From: Algoriphagus sp. TR-M9
GTDB taxonomy: Bacteria; Bacteroidota; Bacteroidia; Cytophagales; Cyclobacteriaceae
DNA length: 64,000 nucleotides
Reading direction: 5' to 3'
Assembly: GCF_027594545.1 (NCBI RefSeq)
Contig: NZ_CP115160.1
Coordinates: 1,497,001 to 1,561,000, forward strand
This document shows positions 17,400 to 26,371 of the stretch, one piece after another. Within the stretch, counting starts at the first letter, position 1, and each line of letters starts with the position of its first letter. The notes under the pieces are model-generated. The model did not search any database, was not told the origin of the DNA, and saw only the letters and a list, made by a program, of their open reading frames with translations. Position numbers and translations under genes: made by a program.

Positions 17400-18557
17400 A
17401 TGAAGCATAACCTATCTTATTTGTTTACTTTCACTTTGACCGTCGCTTTATTTTCCTGCGGAAAGCAATCATCGGTCGATTCTTCAGAAAAGAAAAGTTT
17501 TAGTTTTGAAATCACTGATTCACTTCAGGTGGATTACCTCGGTGAGATGATGCTCTTGGATTATGACCCAAAGGCTGAAAAATATCTGTTGGCCACGAAT
17601 TCTTACTACGAATACTTAGAAGTGGATGAACAGGGCAAAATCCTCAATCATAACAGTTTCAGTGAAGATGGTATAAATGCAGTTGGGCAAGCGCTAGGGT
17701 TGGGGTATTTCAATGGAGATGTCACGGTCTTCAATCCGCCAAAAGGATATTATAGATTTCAGGATTCAACCAAGGTAGGAGAGGTGAACATCCCATATCC
17801 TCATCAGGTTTTTATGATGTACCCTAAGCTCGGAATGTTTGAATCCGGAGATAAAATCTACTATCCAAAACCCTGGCCGGAGTCACTAGATGTCAATCTG
17901 CAGGAAGGGGAATTCTATCAGGCTTTGCTTCATTTGCCGATTATAGAGGCGCAGGATAAAGCGAGCGGCGACACGCTGGGAGCCTTAAGGCTACCTGAGT
18001 CCTCTCCGCTATTGGAGGATGAAGTAAATGGCTTTCCCATTCCGGTTTATTCCATGGATGGAGATAAATTGCTGCTGAGCATGTGGTTTGAGCCTACGAT
18101 CTATGTGTATAATAAGGTAGGGGATAAGTTTGAATACGAGCAAACCGTTTCCGTGGATATCCCGGATTGGGTACCCACTACTTCCGTACCCTTAGATCAG
18201 GCCGAGCAGTTTTTTGCAGAGAACCAAAAGAAAGTACCCGGTAACCTTACGAATATCCTCGTGACCGAGGAGTACTATCTGGCCATCTACAACAGAGGAC
18301 TTACTGAAGCACAAAAAACAGCTTTAGGTTCTCCCACTGATGGGGGATTGTCCAGAAGGCGGATGAACCCAAACTTTGCAGCGGTTTTCGACAAGAACTT
18401 TAATCAGTTGGCCAGTAATGTGCCCATTCCTATAGCCAGTAATTTCCCTATGGTGGTCAATGCTGATGGAGAATTGGTTGTCTCCAAAATTGCAGGATTG
18501 TCCGAAACCGAAGATGATGGGATAGTGCTTTATAAATTGAAATTGACCAAGAAATAA
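17400..18557 (+). CDS. DUF4221-family lipoprotein
   Basis: The 385-residue protein has lipobox LFSC (Cys20) and the features of DUF4221 proteins, a family I know mainly from Cyclobacteriaceae: a beta-rich propeller-like body, GEMMLLDYDPKAEKYLL, and a conserved end ETEDDGIVLYKLKL. Function unknown. A broken paralogue follows directly at 18569, indicating tandem duplication. Confidence 0.8.
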   Translation: MKHNLSYLFTFTLTVALFSCGKQSSVDSSEKKSFSFEITDSLQVDYLGEMMLLDYDPKAEKYLLATNSYYEYLEVDEQGKILNHNSFSEDGINAVGQALGLGYFNGDVTVFNPPKGYYRFQDSTKVGEVNIPYPHQVFMMYPKLGMFESGDKIYYPKPWPESLDVNLQEGEFYQALLHLPIIEAQDKASGDTLGALRLPESSPLLEDEVNGFPIPVYSMDGDKLLLSMWFEPTIYVYNKVGDKFEYEQTVSVDIPDWVPTTSVPLDQAEQFFAENQKKVPGNLTNILVTEEYYLAIYNRGLTEAQKTALGSPTDGGLSRRRMNPNFAAVFDKNFNQLASNVPIPIASNFPMVVNADGELVVSKIAGLSETEDDGIVLYKLKLTKK

Positions 18558-18568
18558 AAACTTAAGGA

Positions 18569-18770
18569 ATGCCTTTAAAAATAAGAATACCTCTAGCAGT
18601 ACTTGCCGGGTTCTGCTTTTTTTCCTGGACTAATCAAAAATCAGATTCCTAGCAAAATCAAAAAGCCAACTTTTCCTTCTCCATCGTGGATTCTGTCCAA
18701 GGATGCTTCCCTGACGGAAACTGAGGATGACGGGATTGTGCTCTATAGCTTGAGATTGGATGAGGATTAA
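18569..18770 (+). pseudogene. decayed tandem paralogue of the DUF4221 lipoprotein
   Basis: The start (MPLKIRIPLAVLAGFCFFSW) is a lipoprotein-type signal peptide broken by a stop. After a frame change, KANFSFSIVDSVQ matches KKSFSFEITDSLQ of the gene at 17400. After another change, LTETEDDGIVLYSLRLDED ends like its C terminus LSETEDDGIVLYKLKLTKK. The whole middle (about 330 codons) is missing. It is therefore an internally deleted, frameshifted duplicate, not a small gene. Confidence 0.85.
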
Positions 18771-18958
18771 AGCCATTCATAAAGTCCTGCTTCACCTATT
18801 CAAAACTAAACTATAAATGAGCGGGCACTCAAAATATCACAAGATGTATTGGTATTATACAAGTCTGCTCAAATTATAGAATTCTTCATAATTAGGCCAT
18901 GCGTCCAAATATTATTTTGAAAAACTGTACTAATGTAAAATTAATTCAAATCACCCCC

Positions 18959-18989
18959 TTGCTTACCCTATTTTTTTTGATAAGTTTTG
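18959..18989 (+). promoter_or_regulatory. candidate Bacteroidota promoter for the ECF sigma gene
   Basis: TTG (18959-18961) and TAAGTTTTG (18981-18989) with 19 nt between them resemble the -33 TTTG / -7 TAnnTTTG pair of Bacteroidota primary promoters, with one extra base in the -7 box. It lies 160 bp upstream of the sigma gene. The rest of 18771-19149 is AT-rich and shows nothing else. Confidence 0.35.
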
Positions 18990-19149
18990 TACCGAAAGTT
19001 GAATTTTTAAAATAAAAAGGTATATGTTTAAAGGCATAAAGTGATTGGATGCTTTGAAGGTGACTTATAGTTTATTCTATATATGATCCACATACTTATC
19101 CCAATCAATGTAAGTTGCTTATCACAGCTTTATGAATAGTTGATCTAAA

Positions 19150-19746
19150 TTGCCTAATATTAAATCACATACCGTATTGTCCGATCAAGAGCTGGTGGCT
19201 TTGCTGCAGTCCGATGATTTCAGGGCTTTTGATGAATTATATAGCAGGTATGCGCCTAAGCTTCTGGGTTTTTCGAGTACCTTTTTTCAGGTAAAAGCTG
19301 AGGCAGAGGATGTAGTTCAGGAAGTATTTCTGAAAGTCTGGGAGAGGAGGTCAAAACTGAAACCTGACTTGAACTTCAGTAGTTTTTTATTTACATCTGT
19401 AAAGAACAGAATCTATAACAAACTCAGAGATCAAAAGAATAATGTCCCTTTAGAGGATTTTGAGCTAGACGCCATCATTGATGAATCCACGCTGGGGCAG
19501 GATAATTATTATGAGTCTAGAAAACAGGTCGCTTTTGAACTTTTGAACCAATTGCCGGCTACTCAACGCAATGTTTTTACCCTGAGTAAGTTAGAAGGAT
19601 ATTCCCATCATGAAATCGCTCAAATGCTGGATATATCAGTCCGGACAGTGGATCATCATATTTACCTGGCGAAAAAATACATCAAAAGCACCTTGTTTGA
19701 GAAGTCACCCCTTGCCATCCTAATCACCTTGATGCTGCTTGCATAG
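19150..19746 (+). CDS. ECF sigma factor of the polysaccharide utilisation locus
   Basis: The 198-residue protein has region 2 (RAFDELYSRYAPKLLGF, DVVQEVFLKVWERR) and region 4 (LPATQRNVFTLSKLEGYSHHEIAQML, SVRTVDHHIYLAKKYIK), as in SusC/D-linked ECF sigma factors. No ATG is available; the longest reading starts at TTG 19150. A FecR-type anti-sigma gene follows, then SusC with STN domain. The expected circuit is substrate binding to SusC, a signal through FecR, and release of this sigma factor to transcribe the susCD operon. The C terminus ends in a short hydrophobic tail (LAILITLMLLA). Confidence 0.92.
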   Translation: MPNIKSHTVLSDQELVALLQSDDFRAFDELYSRYAPKLLGFSSTFFQVKAEAEDVVQEVFLKVWERRSKLKPDLNFSSFLFTSVKNRIYNKLRDQKNNVPLEDFELDAIIDESTLGQDNYYESRKQVAFELLNQLPATQRNVFTLSKLEGYSHHEIAQMLDISVRTVDHHIYLAKKYIKSTLFEKSPLAILITLMLLA

Positions 19747-19924
19747 CGCATGAAGCCTAGCTATTACTCTTCCTAGTTGATATTCAACCCAATCACCCTT
19801 GGTGTAGTATTGCCTTAGCTATTTTATTTTTTCATAAGTGTAACTTTCAGTAAATCATGCGTTTACATTTTTTATGGTGAATTTTTGAATTTTTTTTCTT
19901 GATTCTTTAAGTAGTCTGCAGCCC

Positions 19925-20944
19925 TTGGGTGTATTAGAGTCAAAGAATCTCCAAGTGGATAAAGAAATACTAATTAGATTTTTAAATGGCGTAAGTACTC
20001 CTGAAGAGGCTGCGCAAGTAGTAGAATGGCTGGACATGCCCGGATCCAGGGCAAAACTGGATCAGTTGCTGGAAGAAAGCTGGGAATCAGCTCCCGAAAG
20101 CAATGATACTGCTGCCCTGGAAAGGATCCATACCAGCATACATTCGAAGCTGGAACCACCCAAGAAAACCGCTTGGATAGGCTGGAATTCGATGATTATG
20201 AAGGTAGCTGCATTAGTGGTGTTATTCTGCTCATTGATTTTTTCTTTGTTTAGGTGGAGTGATCAGCCAGACACTGAAATCAAGGAAGACCTGAAGATTT
20301 ATACCAGGAATACACAGTCAGGTGAAAAACTCAGAATTCGACTGCCAGATCAGTCTTACGTCATTTTGAATTCGAATTCATCATTGACTTTTGATTCAGA
20401 ATATGGAAAAGAACTTCGGAAGATTTCACTGGAAGGAGAGGCTTTTTTTGAAGTGGCATCTAATAAAGACGTCCCGTTCATCGTACACTCCGGCGAGCTG
20501 CAGACCACTGCACTGGGTACAGCTTTTAATGTGAGTTTCAGAAAAGGAAAGCATCAGGTAGCCCTCACCGAAGGAAAGGTGAAAGTGCAGCTGCTTGATA
20601 AGGGCCAAACCTTGGACGATCAGCTTGCGAAATTTTTAGACCCGGGGACCATGGCTTCCTATGATTCGGAAGGGAAGGAATTCGAAGTGGCAGCATTTGA
20701 CCCTGTGGAAACCACAGCCTGGAAAGAAGGACGAATTCGATTTAAAAGAAAGCGACTTCAGGACATTCTCGGTAATCTCCAGGATTGGTATGGCGTGGAA
20801 ATCACTGTGCATCGAAGCGTTCAGACCAATCGCAGGGTTTCCGGTGAGTTTAATAATGAGAGCCTCGAAAATATTCTGGAAGGTCTGAGTTTCTCTCTGG
20901 ACTTCAACTATTCTATTAATGAAAATCAAGTAACCCTAAAATAA
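19925..20944 (+). CDS. FecR-family anti-sigma factor
   Basis: The 339-residue protein has a cytoplasmic N-terminal part with LNGVSTPEEAAQVVEWL, one membrane helix (about 91-110), a FecR domain (TRNTQSGEKLRIRLPDQSYVILNSNSSL, shown here only as the family core) and a C-terminal DUF4974 domain (FKRKRLQDILGNLQDWYGVEI). It inhibits the ECF sigma factor and senses the STN domain of SusC. No ATG is available: the reading starts at TTG 19925 or GTG 19955 (VDKEILIRF), the latter giving the usual family start. It is separated from the sigma gene by 178 bp. Confidence 0.92.
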   Translation: MGVLESKNLQVDKEILIRFLNGVSTPEEAAQVVEWLDMPGSRAKLDQLLEESWESAPESNDTAALERIHTSIHSKLEPPKKTAWIGWNSMIMKVAALVVLFCSLIFSLFRWSDQPDTEIKEDLKIYTRNTQSGEKLRIRLPDQSYVILNSNSSLTFDSEYGKELRKISLEGEAFFEVASNKDVPFIVHSGELQTTALGTAFNVSFRKGKHQVALTEGKVKVQLLDKGQTLDDQLAKFLDPGTMASYDSEGKEFEVAAFDPVETTAWKEGRIRFKRKRLQDILGNLQDWYGVEITVHRSVQTNRRVSGEFNNESLENILEGLSFSLDFNYSINENQVTLK

Positions 20945-21027
20945 ACCGCCCATGCGAAATATTATTAGCAGCAGGATGAATAAGCTTAATTCCTGTGGAA
21001 AAACCACCACCTTAACCCAAATGCACT

Positions 21028-24000
21028 ATGAAGATTAATTTACTTTATCTGATTAAGGCGCTGTCGAAAAACCTCCTATACGGCGTCTTGATCCAATTTT
21101 TGTGCTTAACCACTCTGATGGCCAGAGAAAGCAACGCACAAATTACCCCTATTGACAAGGCTCAAATTAAGATTGAAGTTAAGTCTTGGAATGCCTCAGA
21201 ACTGTTTGACTTTATCGAGTCAAAGACGGAGTATATGTTTGTATATCCAGAGGATATTGTTTCAGCTTTGCCTAGCATACCGCTAGAAGGAAGAATGAAA
21301 ACTGTTGAAGATGTCTTGGTGAAATTTGCTAAAGAAACCGGACTGAGGTTTAAGCAGGTGAACAGCAGCATCTATGTAGGTAAGAATCAGGTTCAGGAAG
21401 CTCTGGCCGAAACTACCCAAGCAGCTGAGATTGAAGTCAGCGGTGTGGTAAAGGACGAAACAGAATTTCCCATCCCTGGAGTTACCGTCATAGAAAAAGG
21501 AACCACCAACGGTACCGTCACTGATCTGGACGGAAAGTACAGTCTGACTGTGGATGAAGGATCTTCTCTGGTTTTTTCATTTATAGGATACACCACTCAG
21601 ACCATAGATGTGGGCGGCAGAAGCTCCATTGATGTATTTATGCAAGATGATTATGGTGATTTGGATGAAATTGTAGTCGTAGGATATGGTACTCAGAAGA
21701 AGAGTAACCTTACCGGTTCGGTTACGGACTTGAAAGCTGATCGTTTGGTTCAAACACCAGTGACCAACGTAAAGGGTCTTTTGATCGGTCAGGTTCCAGG
21801 TTTGATTTCCAACCAAAATCCAGGTTTACCGGGTCAGGATAATGCTTCCTTGAGTATTCGTGGCTTCGGTAATCCATTGGTGATTGTAGATGGAATAGAA
21901 TCGAATCTAGATAGAATTGACCCGAATGATATTGAAACTATTACGGTACTTAAAGATGCTTCAGCAGCCATCTATGGTGCCAGAGCGGGTAATGGAGTGA
22001 TATTGGTGACTACCAAACGTGGTGCTTCAGGATCCATGTCCGTGAACTATCATGGATATGTCGCTACCCAGAAAAGATTGACCTTTGCAGAGCAAGTGGA
22101 TGCAGCTGGATTTATCAAACTTGGAAGAGATGCGGTATTTAACGGACAATATGATCCGGCAAATCCAGATGCAGATATCAGTTATGGTACCTTGTTTACT
22201 GAAGAAAACTTGAATCTGTATCAATCTGGAGAATTGCCAAGTTACAATTGGGTAGATGCAGTAGTGAAAAATTCAGGTTCACCCCTGATGAGTCATAACT
22301 TAAGTATCAGAGGTGGTAGTGAAAAGATCCGCTATTATTCTTCTGTAGGTTACCTAGGTCAGTCAGGGATTTTCAAAGGCGATTATGATTATAATAAACT
22401 GACCTTGACAAATAACCTGGACATTGACTTGTTTAAGAATGTAACCTTGACCATCAATGGGCAATACATCAAAGAGAATCAAGATTATTCCGCTGAAGCA
22501 CCTTCAGTAATTTGGAATGACCTACGTACTTCTCAGCCGATTTTTAACCCGAATCTTCCGGATGAAAACAGAGCTCCTTATTCTGGCTTCTCGGCTAGAT
22601 CTCCTGTAGCTAGAATTCATCAAAGATTTGTGGGCTACGACAGAACTGACAAGCATACATTGACAGGCGCGGCTGAGTTAAGGTATGATTTGCCATTTGT
22701 AAAAGGACTGGCAGTAGGTGGAAAAATCAATGTGAGAGCCAGAAACCTGCAAAATGCTACATTGAATACCCCTTATGAAGTATATACTTATGATGCAGAT
22801 GCAGTAACCTCTGATTTTGATGGGTATACGCTAGAAGGCTCAATTCAGGGAAATTCATTCAGTAGATCCAACTATTTTGGAGGAGCAAATGACCCGAACA
22901 GCAGAGTGCTTTCGAGATTTTATGCCACTTATAATAAGGAAGTCAATGATCACGAATTCAGTGCTTTGTTATTCGGTGAAAATGAGAACAATACCTATCG
23001 TTCATTGACAGTCACTCGGGTAGATCTATTGTCTACAGAAGTTCCGCAGGTAGGCGGTACCAATGAATTGACAAGAACTTCTGGTACAGGTCGAGATATA
23101 GAATATACCCGGGTGAGTTTTGCGGGTAGATTCAATTATGCTTATGCAGGCAAGTATTTGTTTGAAGCAACACTACGTGCAGATGCCAGTTCTAAGTTTG
23201 GTTCCAATGCTTGGGGCTATTTCCCTTCTGTATCTGCCGGATGGAATATTGCCCAAGAAGATTTCTTAGCAAACTCCAGCACTATTGATCAGCTGAAGCT
23301 GAGACTTTCCTATAGCCAGACGGGTGTAGATAGCAATGTGGGTAACACCTCTTTCAATTATCTATCTGGATTCGAGCAATCCGGCTCTGCTGTTTATTAT
23401 TTAGATGGAAACCCCACCGCTATGATAAATAATACTGGATTAGTGAATCCTGACATTACTTGGGAAGAGACTACGCTTTACAATGCCGGTGTTGACCTGA
23501 CCATGTTTAACGGTACTTTGTATTCTACACTTGATGTGTTTTACAGGTATAGAGATGGATTATTGAGAACTCCCCTAGAGTCACTGCCATCCACATTTGG
23601 AGCTTCACTACCTCAGGTAAACCTGGATTCCAGAAGTAATAGAGGTTTTGAACTTTCTATAGGTAATCAAGGTGCTGTGGGAGATTTCAGATATGACATC
23701 AATGTGGGTGTGGCTTATGCCAGACAGAAATATGAAAACTACGAGGAAGACATTGATACATCGGATCCTATTCAGGTACAGTTTGACCAAAGAAGCGGCA
23801 GATGGGTAAACATTTCTTTTGGGTATAAAACAGACGGCTTGTTCAACACCCAAGCAGAAGTAGATCAATACCTGGAGCAGTACACCATAGAAGATATTAA
23901 TGGCTCTCCAAAACCAGGCGATATCCGTTATGTGGACATCAATGGGGACGGTATGATCAATAGAGCTGACCGATACCAGATCGGCTATGGAGATAACCCT

Positions 24001-24513
24001 GATATTACTTATAATATTTCTCCAAGAATATCATACAAAGGTTTTAGTCTAGCCATGCTTTGGCAGGGAGGAACAAACTTCAGTGTAAACATGACGGGTC
24101 TGAACAGAGCGGCATTCAATAACGAGCAAGTTCCTTTGAAAATCCATGAGCAATATACTTGGACCCAAGATCCGAGTAACCCAGGAGTAGGATCTAATCC
24201 AAATGCACAATTACCTGCTTTCGAAAGAAACGGTACCAGACCTTGGAACAATATCAACTCTGATTTCTGGATGTACGATGGTACTTATATCCGACTGAAG
24301 ACCGCAACCTTGTCATATTCATTGCCAAGTGTGGTGCTGGACAAGGTAGGACTAAGCAATGCTAATGTTTACCTATCAGGTGATAACCTAGTTTCATTTA
24401 ACAAACTAGGGATTTACAAAGATGCCATTGACCCAGAAGAGGCCTCTAGTAACGGAGGGTTTGGCTTGCCATTACTCCGTACCATGTCCTTTGGTGTTCA
24501 ACTTGGATTTTAA
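21028..24513 (+). CDS. SusC/RagA-type TonB-dependent transporter with STN domain
   Basis: The 1161-residue outer-membrane protein has a signal peptide (cleaved near SNAQ) and an STN domain (about 50-115: ELFDFIESKTEYMFVYP). A carboxypeptidase-like barrel-plug linker follows (about 137-210: GVVKDETEFPIPGVTV). The plug (GYGTQKKSNLTGSV, SIRGFGNPLVIVDGI) precedes a 22-strand barrel ending MSFGVQLGF. It imports oligosaccharides bound by SusD. The STN domain transmits occupancy to FecR. The SusD gene follows after 2 bp. Length is usual for the family. Confidence 0.96.
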   Translation: MKINLLYLIKALSKNLLYGVLIQFLCLTTLMARESNAQITPIDKAQIKIEVKSWNASELFDFIESKTEYMFVYPEDIVSALPSIPLEGRMKTVEDVLVKFAKETGLRFKQVNSSIYVGKNQVQEALAETTQAAEIEVSGVVKDETEFPIPGVTVIEKGTTNGTVTDLDGKYSLTVDEGSSLVFSFIGYTTQTIDVGGRSSIDVFMQDDYGDLDEIVVVGYGTQKKSNLTGSVTDLKADRLVQTPVTNVKGLLIGQVPGLISNQNPGLPGQDNASLSIRGFGNPLVIVDGIESNLDRIDPNDIETITVLKDASAAIYGARAGNGVILVTTKRGASGSMSVNYHGYVATQKRLTFAEQVDAAGFIKLGRDAVFNGQYDPANPDADISYGTLFTEENLNLYQSGELPSYNWVDAVVKNSGSPLMSHNLSIRGGSEKIRYYSSVGYLGQSGIFKGDYDYNKLTLTNNLDIDLFKNVTLTINGQYIKENQDYSAEAPSVIWNDLRTSQPIFNPNLPDENRAPYSGFSARSPVARIHQRFVGYDRTDKHTLTGAAELRYDLPFVKGLAVGGKINVRARNLQNATLNTPYEVYTYDADAVTSDFDGYTLEGSIQGNSFSRSNYFGGANDPNSRVLSRFYATYNKEVNDHEFSALLFGENENNTYRSLTVTRVDLLSTEVPQVGGTNELTRTSGTGRDIEYTRVSFAGRFNYAYAGKYLFEATLRADASSKFGSNAWGYFPSVSAGWNIAQEDFLANSSTIDQLKLRLSYSQTGVDSNVGNTSFNYLSGFEQSGSAVYYLDGNPTAMINNTGLVNPDITWEETTLYNAGVDLTMFNGTLYSTLDVFYRYRDGLLRTPLESLPSTFGASLPQVNLDSRSNRGFELSIGNQGAVGDFRYDINVGVAYARQKYENYEEDIDTSDPIQVQFDQRSGRWVNISFGYKTDGLFNTQAEVDQYLEQYTIEDINGSPKPGDIRYVDINGDGMINRADRYQIGYGDNPDITYNISPRISYKGFSLAMLWQGGTNFSVNMTGLNRAAFNNEQVPLKIHEQYTWTQDPSNPGVGSNPNAQLPAFERNGTRPWNNINSDFWMYDGTYIRLKTATLSYSLPSVVLDKVGLSNANVYLSGDNLVSFNKLGIYKDAIDPEEASSNGGFGLPLLRTMSFGVQLGF

Positions 24514-24515
24514 TA

Positions 24516-26300
24516 ATGTATAAACGAAAAAACATGAATATCATGAAATCAAGAATAGTAATAGTGGTGCTTTTGTTGGCCGTTTTTGCATCATGTGAAA
24601 GTCAATTAACCAAGACTCCTGATTTTATCTCAGAAGATGTGGTCTTTGAAGATGAGAGTCTCACAGAGGCATATCTGGCAAGTGTATACAACAGAATGGA
24701 GTTTATTGATACCGGAGGAGAAGGTACCCTGAATATGGGGATGATCCCGGCCGCCGGTGCGGAGCATATTAATTTTGCCAACTGGCAGACACCAAATAGC
24801 ACCTACAGAAGATCATACACAGCTGCAGCAGGACCAGGGCCATTGAATTACTGGAAATATGGAGCCATACGAGATCTCAATTATCTGCTTGAGAATATTG
24901 TCAATAGTGAATCTCTAAGCGAGGAATACATCCTTCAGAAGAGCAATGAAGCTAGATTTTTGAGAGCCTTTATCTATTTTGAAATGGCTAAAAGATTTGG
25001 TGGAGTGCCTTTGATTACGAATGTACAGGAAGTGGATGACCCAGATGAAGAGTTGTTCCCTGCTAGGACTTCCGAACAAGAGATTTATGAGTTTGTGATG
25101 GCGGAGCTGGAGGATATTATAGTGACCATGCCAGATGCCAAGTCTGGAGCTAGCGGAAGAGCGGATAAATACGCTGCTTTGTCCTTACTATCCCGGGCTT
25201 CTCTTTATGCAGCCAGTATAGGAAATTTTGGAGAAGTTCAAGCTGAGGGTGTTGTAGGTATCTCTCCTTCTAGTGTACAGGCTTTCTACCAGAAGTCGTA
25301 CGATGCAAGTAAGGAGATTATAGAGAGCGGCATGTTTGCGCTTTATAACAAGCATGACGACAAAATGACTAATTTCTCTCAGCTGTTTTTGGATGAGGGG
25401 AATGAAGAGGTGATTTTTGCGGAGGTGTTTGAGCCTATTATCAGAGGACATGGCCTGGACAATTTGGCCACCCCTGCAGGGTTTTTGTCAACGTGGAATT
25501 CGAACTACCCCGTTTTATACGATTTCGTAGAGCAGTTTGATTTCGTAGATGGCAGAAAAGGAACAGATATTTCCCGTGATGATCTTACTTCCGAAAACCT
25601 ATGGGATATCGATGATTTCTTTGGAATGAGAGATCCTAGATTCAGAGCTTCTGTATTTTACCCGGAGTCTGTTTGGCAGGGTGATTTGGCATATTTCCAC
25701 AGTAGTACCACCTATACTAATGATGCTGGGGAGCGTGTTACAGTTTCCTCAGGTACTTTGGATAGAAATGGAGAAGCATGGCCAGCTGCCTGTCATCCTA
25801 GAAATGCTAGAAATACTGCTTTATTGCTTCGCAAAAGACTGGATGAGTCTAATCAAGAGCCTATTGCTGGTAGATCTGGCCAGGACTACTACGTGTTCAG
25901 ATATGCTGAAACCTTGTTGAATTTTGCTGAGGCAGCGTACTATCTTGGAAATACAGCTGAGGCTTTGGATGCACTGAACCAGTTGAGAGACCGCGCAGGG
26001 ATGCCGCTTCTTACTGAAGCCACAGAGGAAAATATCCGTCAGGAAAGACAAGTAGAACTTGCTTTTGAAGGACATAGATTTTGGGACTTGATCAGATGGA
26101 GAATTGCGCCTCAGTATTTGGATAAGGTTCGTACCAAAGGTTTGGTGTTCAATTATGATTTGGATGCAGACAAGTATGCCATTACTTTGAAAAATGCAGA
26201 AGGTGAAGAGCGTACATTTGGCCCCGAAAGATATTATTTACCAATATCTTTGAGCTTGATCGCAGATAATCCTAATTTGACGCAAAACCCTGGATATTAA
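24516..26300 (+). CDS. SusD/RagB-type glycan-binding lipoprotein
   Basis: The 594-residue surface lipoprotein has lipobox FASC (Cys27 from this start). It has the SusD architecture: N-terminal TPR-like helices (AYLASVYNRM, ARFLRAFIYFEMAKRFGGVPL) and the family C-terminal pattern (RYAETLLNFAEAAYYLG, IRQERQVELAFEGHRFWDLIRW, YYLPISLSLIADNPNLTQNPGY). It caps SusC and captures oligosaccharide. ATG 24534 or 24543 would shorten the n-region and are as likely as 24516. Confidence 0.95.
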   Translation: MYKRKNMNIMKSRIVIVVLLLAVFASCESQLTKTPDFISEDVVFEDESLTEAYLASVYNRMEFIDTGGEGTLNMGMIPAAGAEHINFANWQTPNSTYRRSYTAAAGPGPLNYWKYGAIRDLNYLLENIVNSESLSEEYILQKSNEARFLRAFIYFEMAKRFGGVPLITNVQEVDDPDEELFPARTSEQEIYEFVMAELEDIIVTMPDAKSGASGRADKYAALSLLSRASLYAASIGNFGEVQAEGVVGISPSSVQAFYQKSYDASKEIIESGMFALYNKHDDKMTNFSQLFLDEGNEEVIFAEVFEPIIRGHGLDNLATPAGFLSTWNSNYPVLYDFVEQFDFVDGRKGTDISRDDLTSENLWDIDDFFGMRDPRFRASVFYPESVWQGDLAYFHSSTTYTNDAGERVTVSSGTLDRNGEAWPAACHPRNARNTALLLRKRLDESNQEPIAGRSGQDYYVFRYAETLLNFAEAAYYLGNTAEALDALNQLRDRAGMPLLTEATEENIRQERQVELAFEGHRFWDLIRWRIAPQYLDKVRTKGLVFNYDLDADKYAITLKNAEGEERTFGPERYYLPISLSLIADNPNLTQNPGY

Positions 26301-26322
26301 TTTATTGAATGATTGATCTGAG

Positions 26323-26351
26323 GATAAGGCCAGAGTTATTCTGGCCTTATC
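26323..26351 (+). terminator. hairpin between susD and sulfatase genes
   Basis: The arms GATAAGGCCAG and CTGGCCTTATC are perfect, with a 7-nt loop followed by TCTTTTGTTT. It is a terminator or attenuator that could lower sulfatase expression relative to susCD. It also argues that the sulfatase starts after it, at 26372, and not at the upstream in-frame ATG 26309. Confidence 0.75.
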
Positions 26352-26371
26352 TCTTTTGTTTATACAGACTT

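Noticed and set aside
26309..26371. Upstream start for the PUL sulfatase
   Set aside because: The extension translates the terminator hairpin; the lipoprotein signal starts cleanly at 26372.
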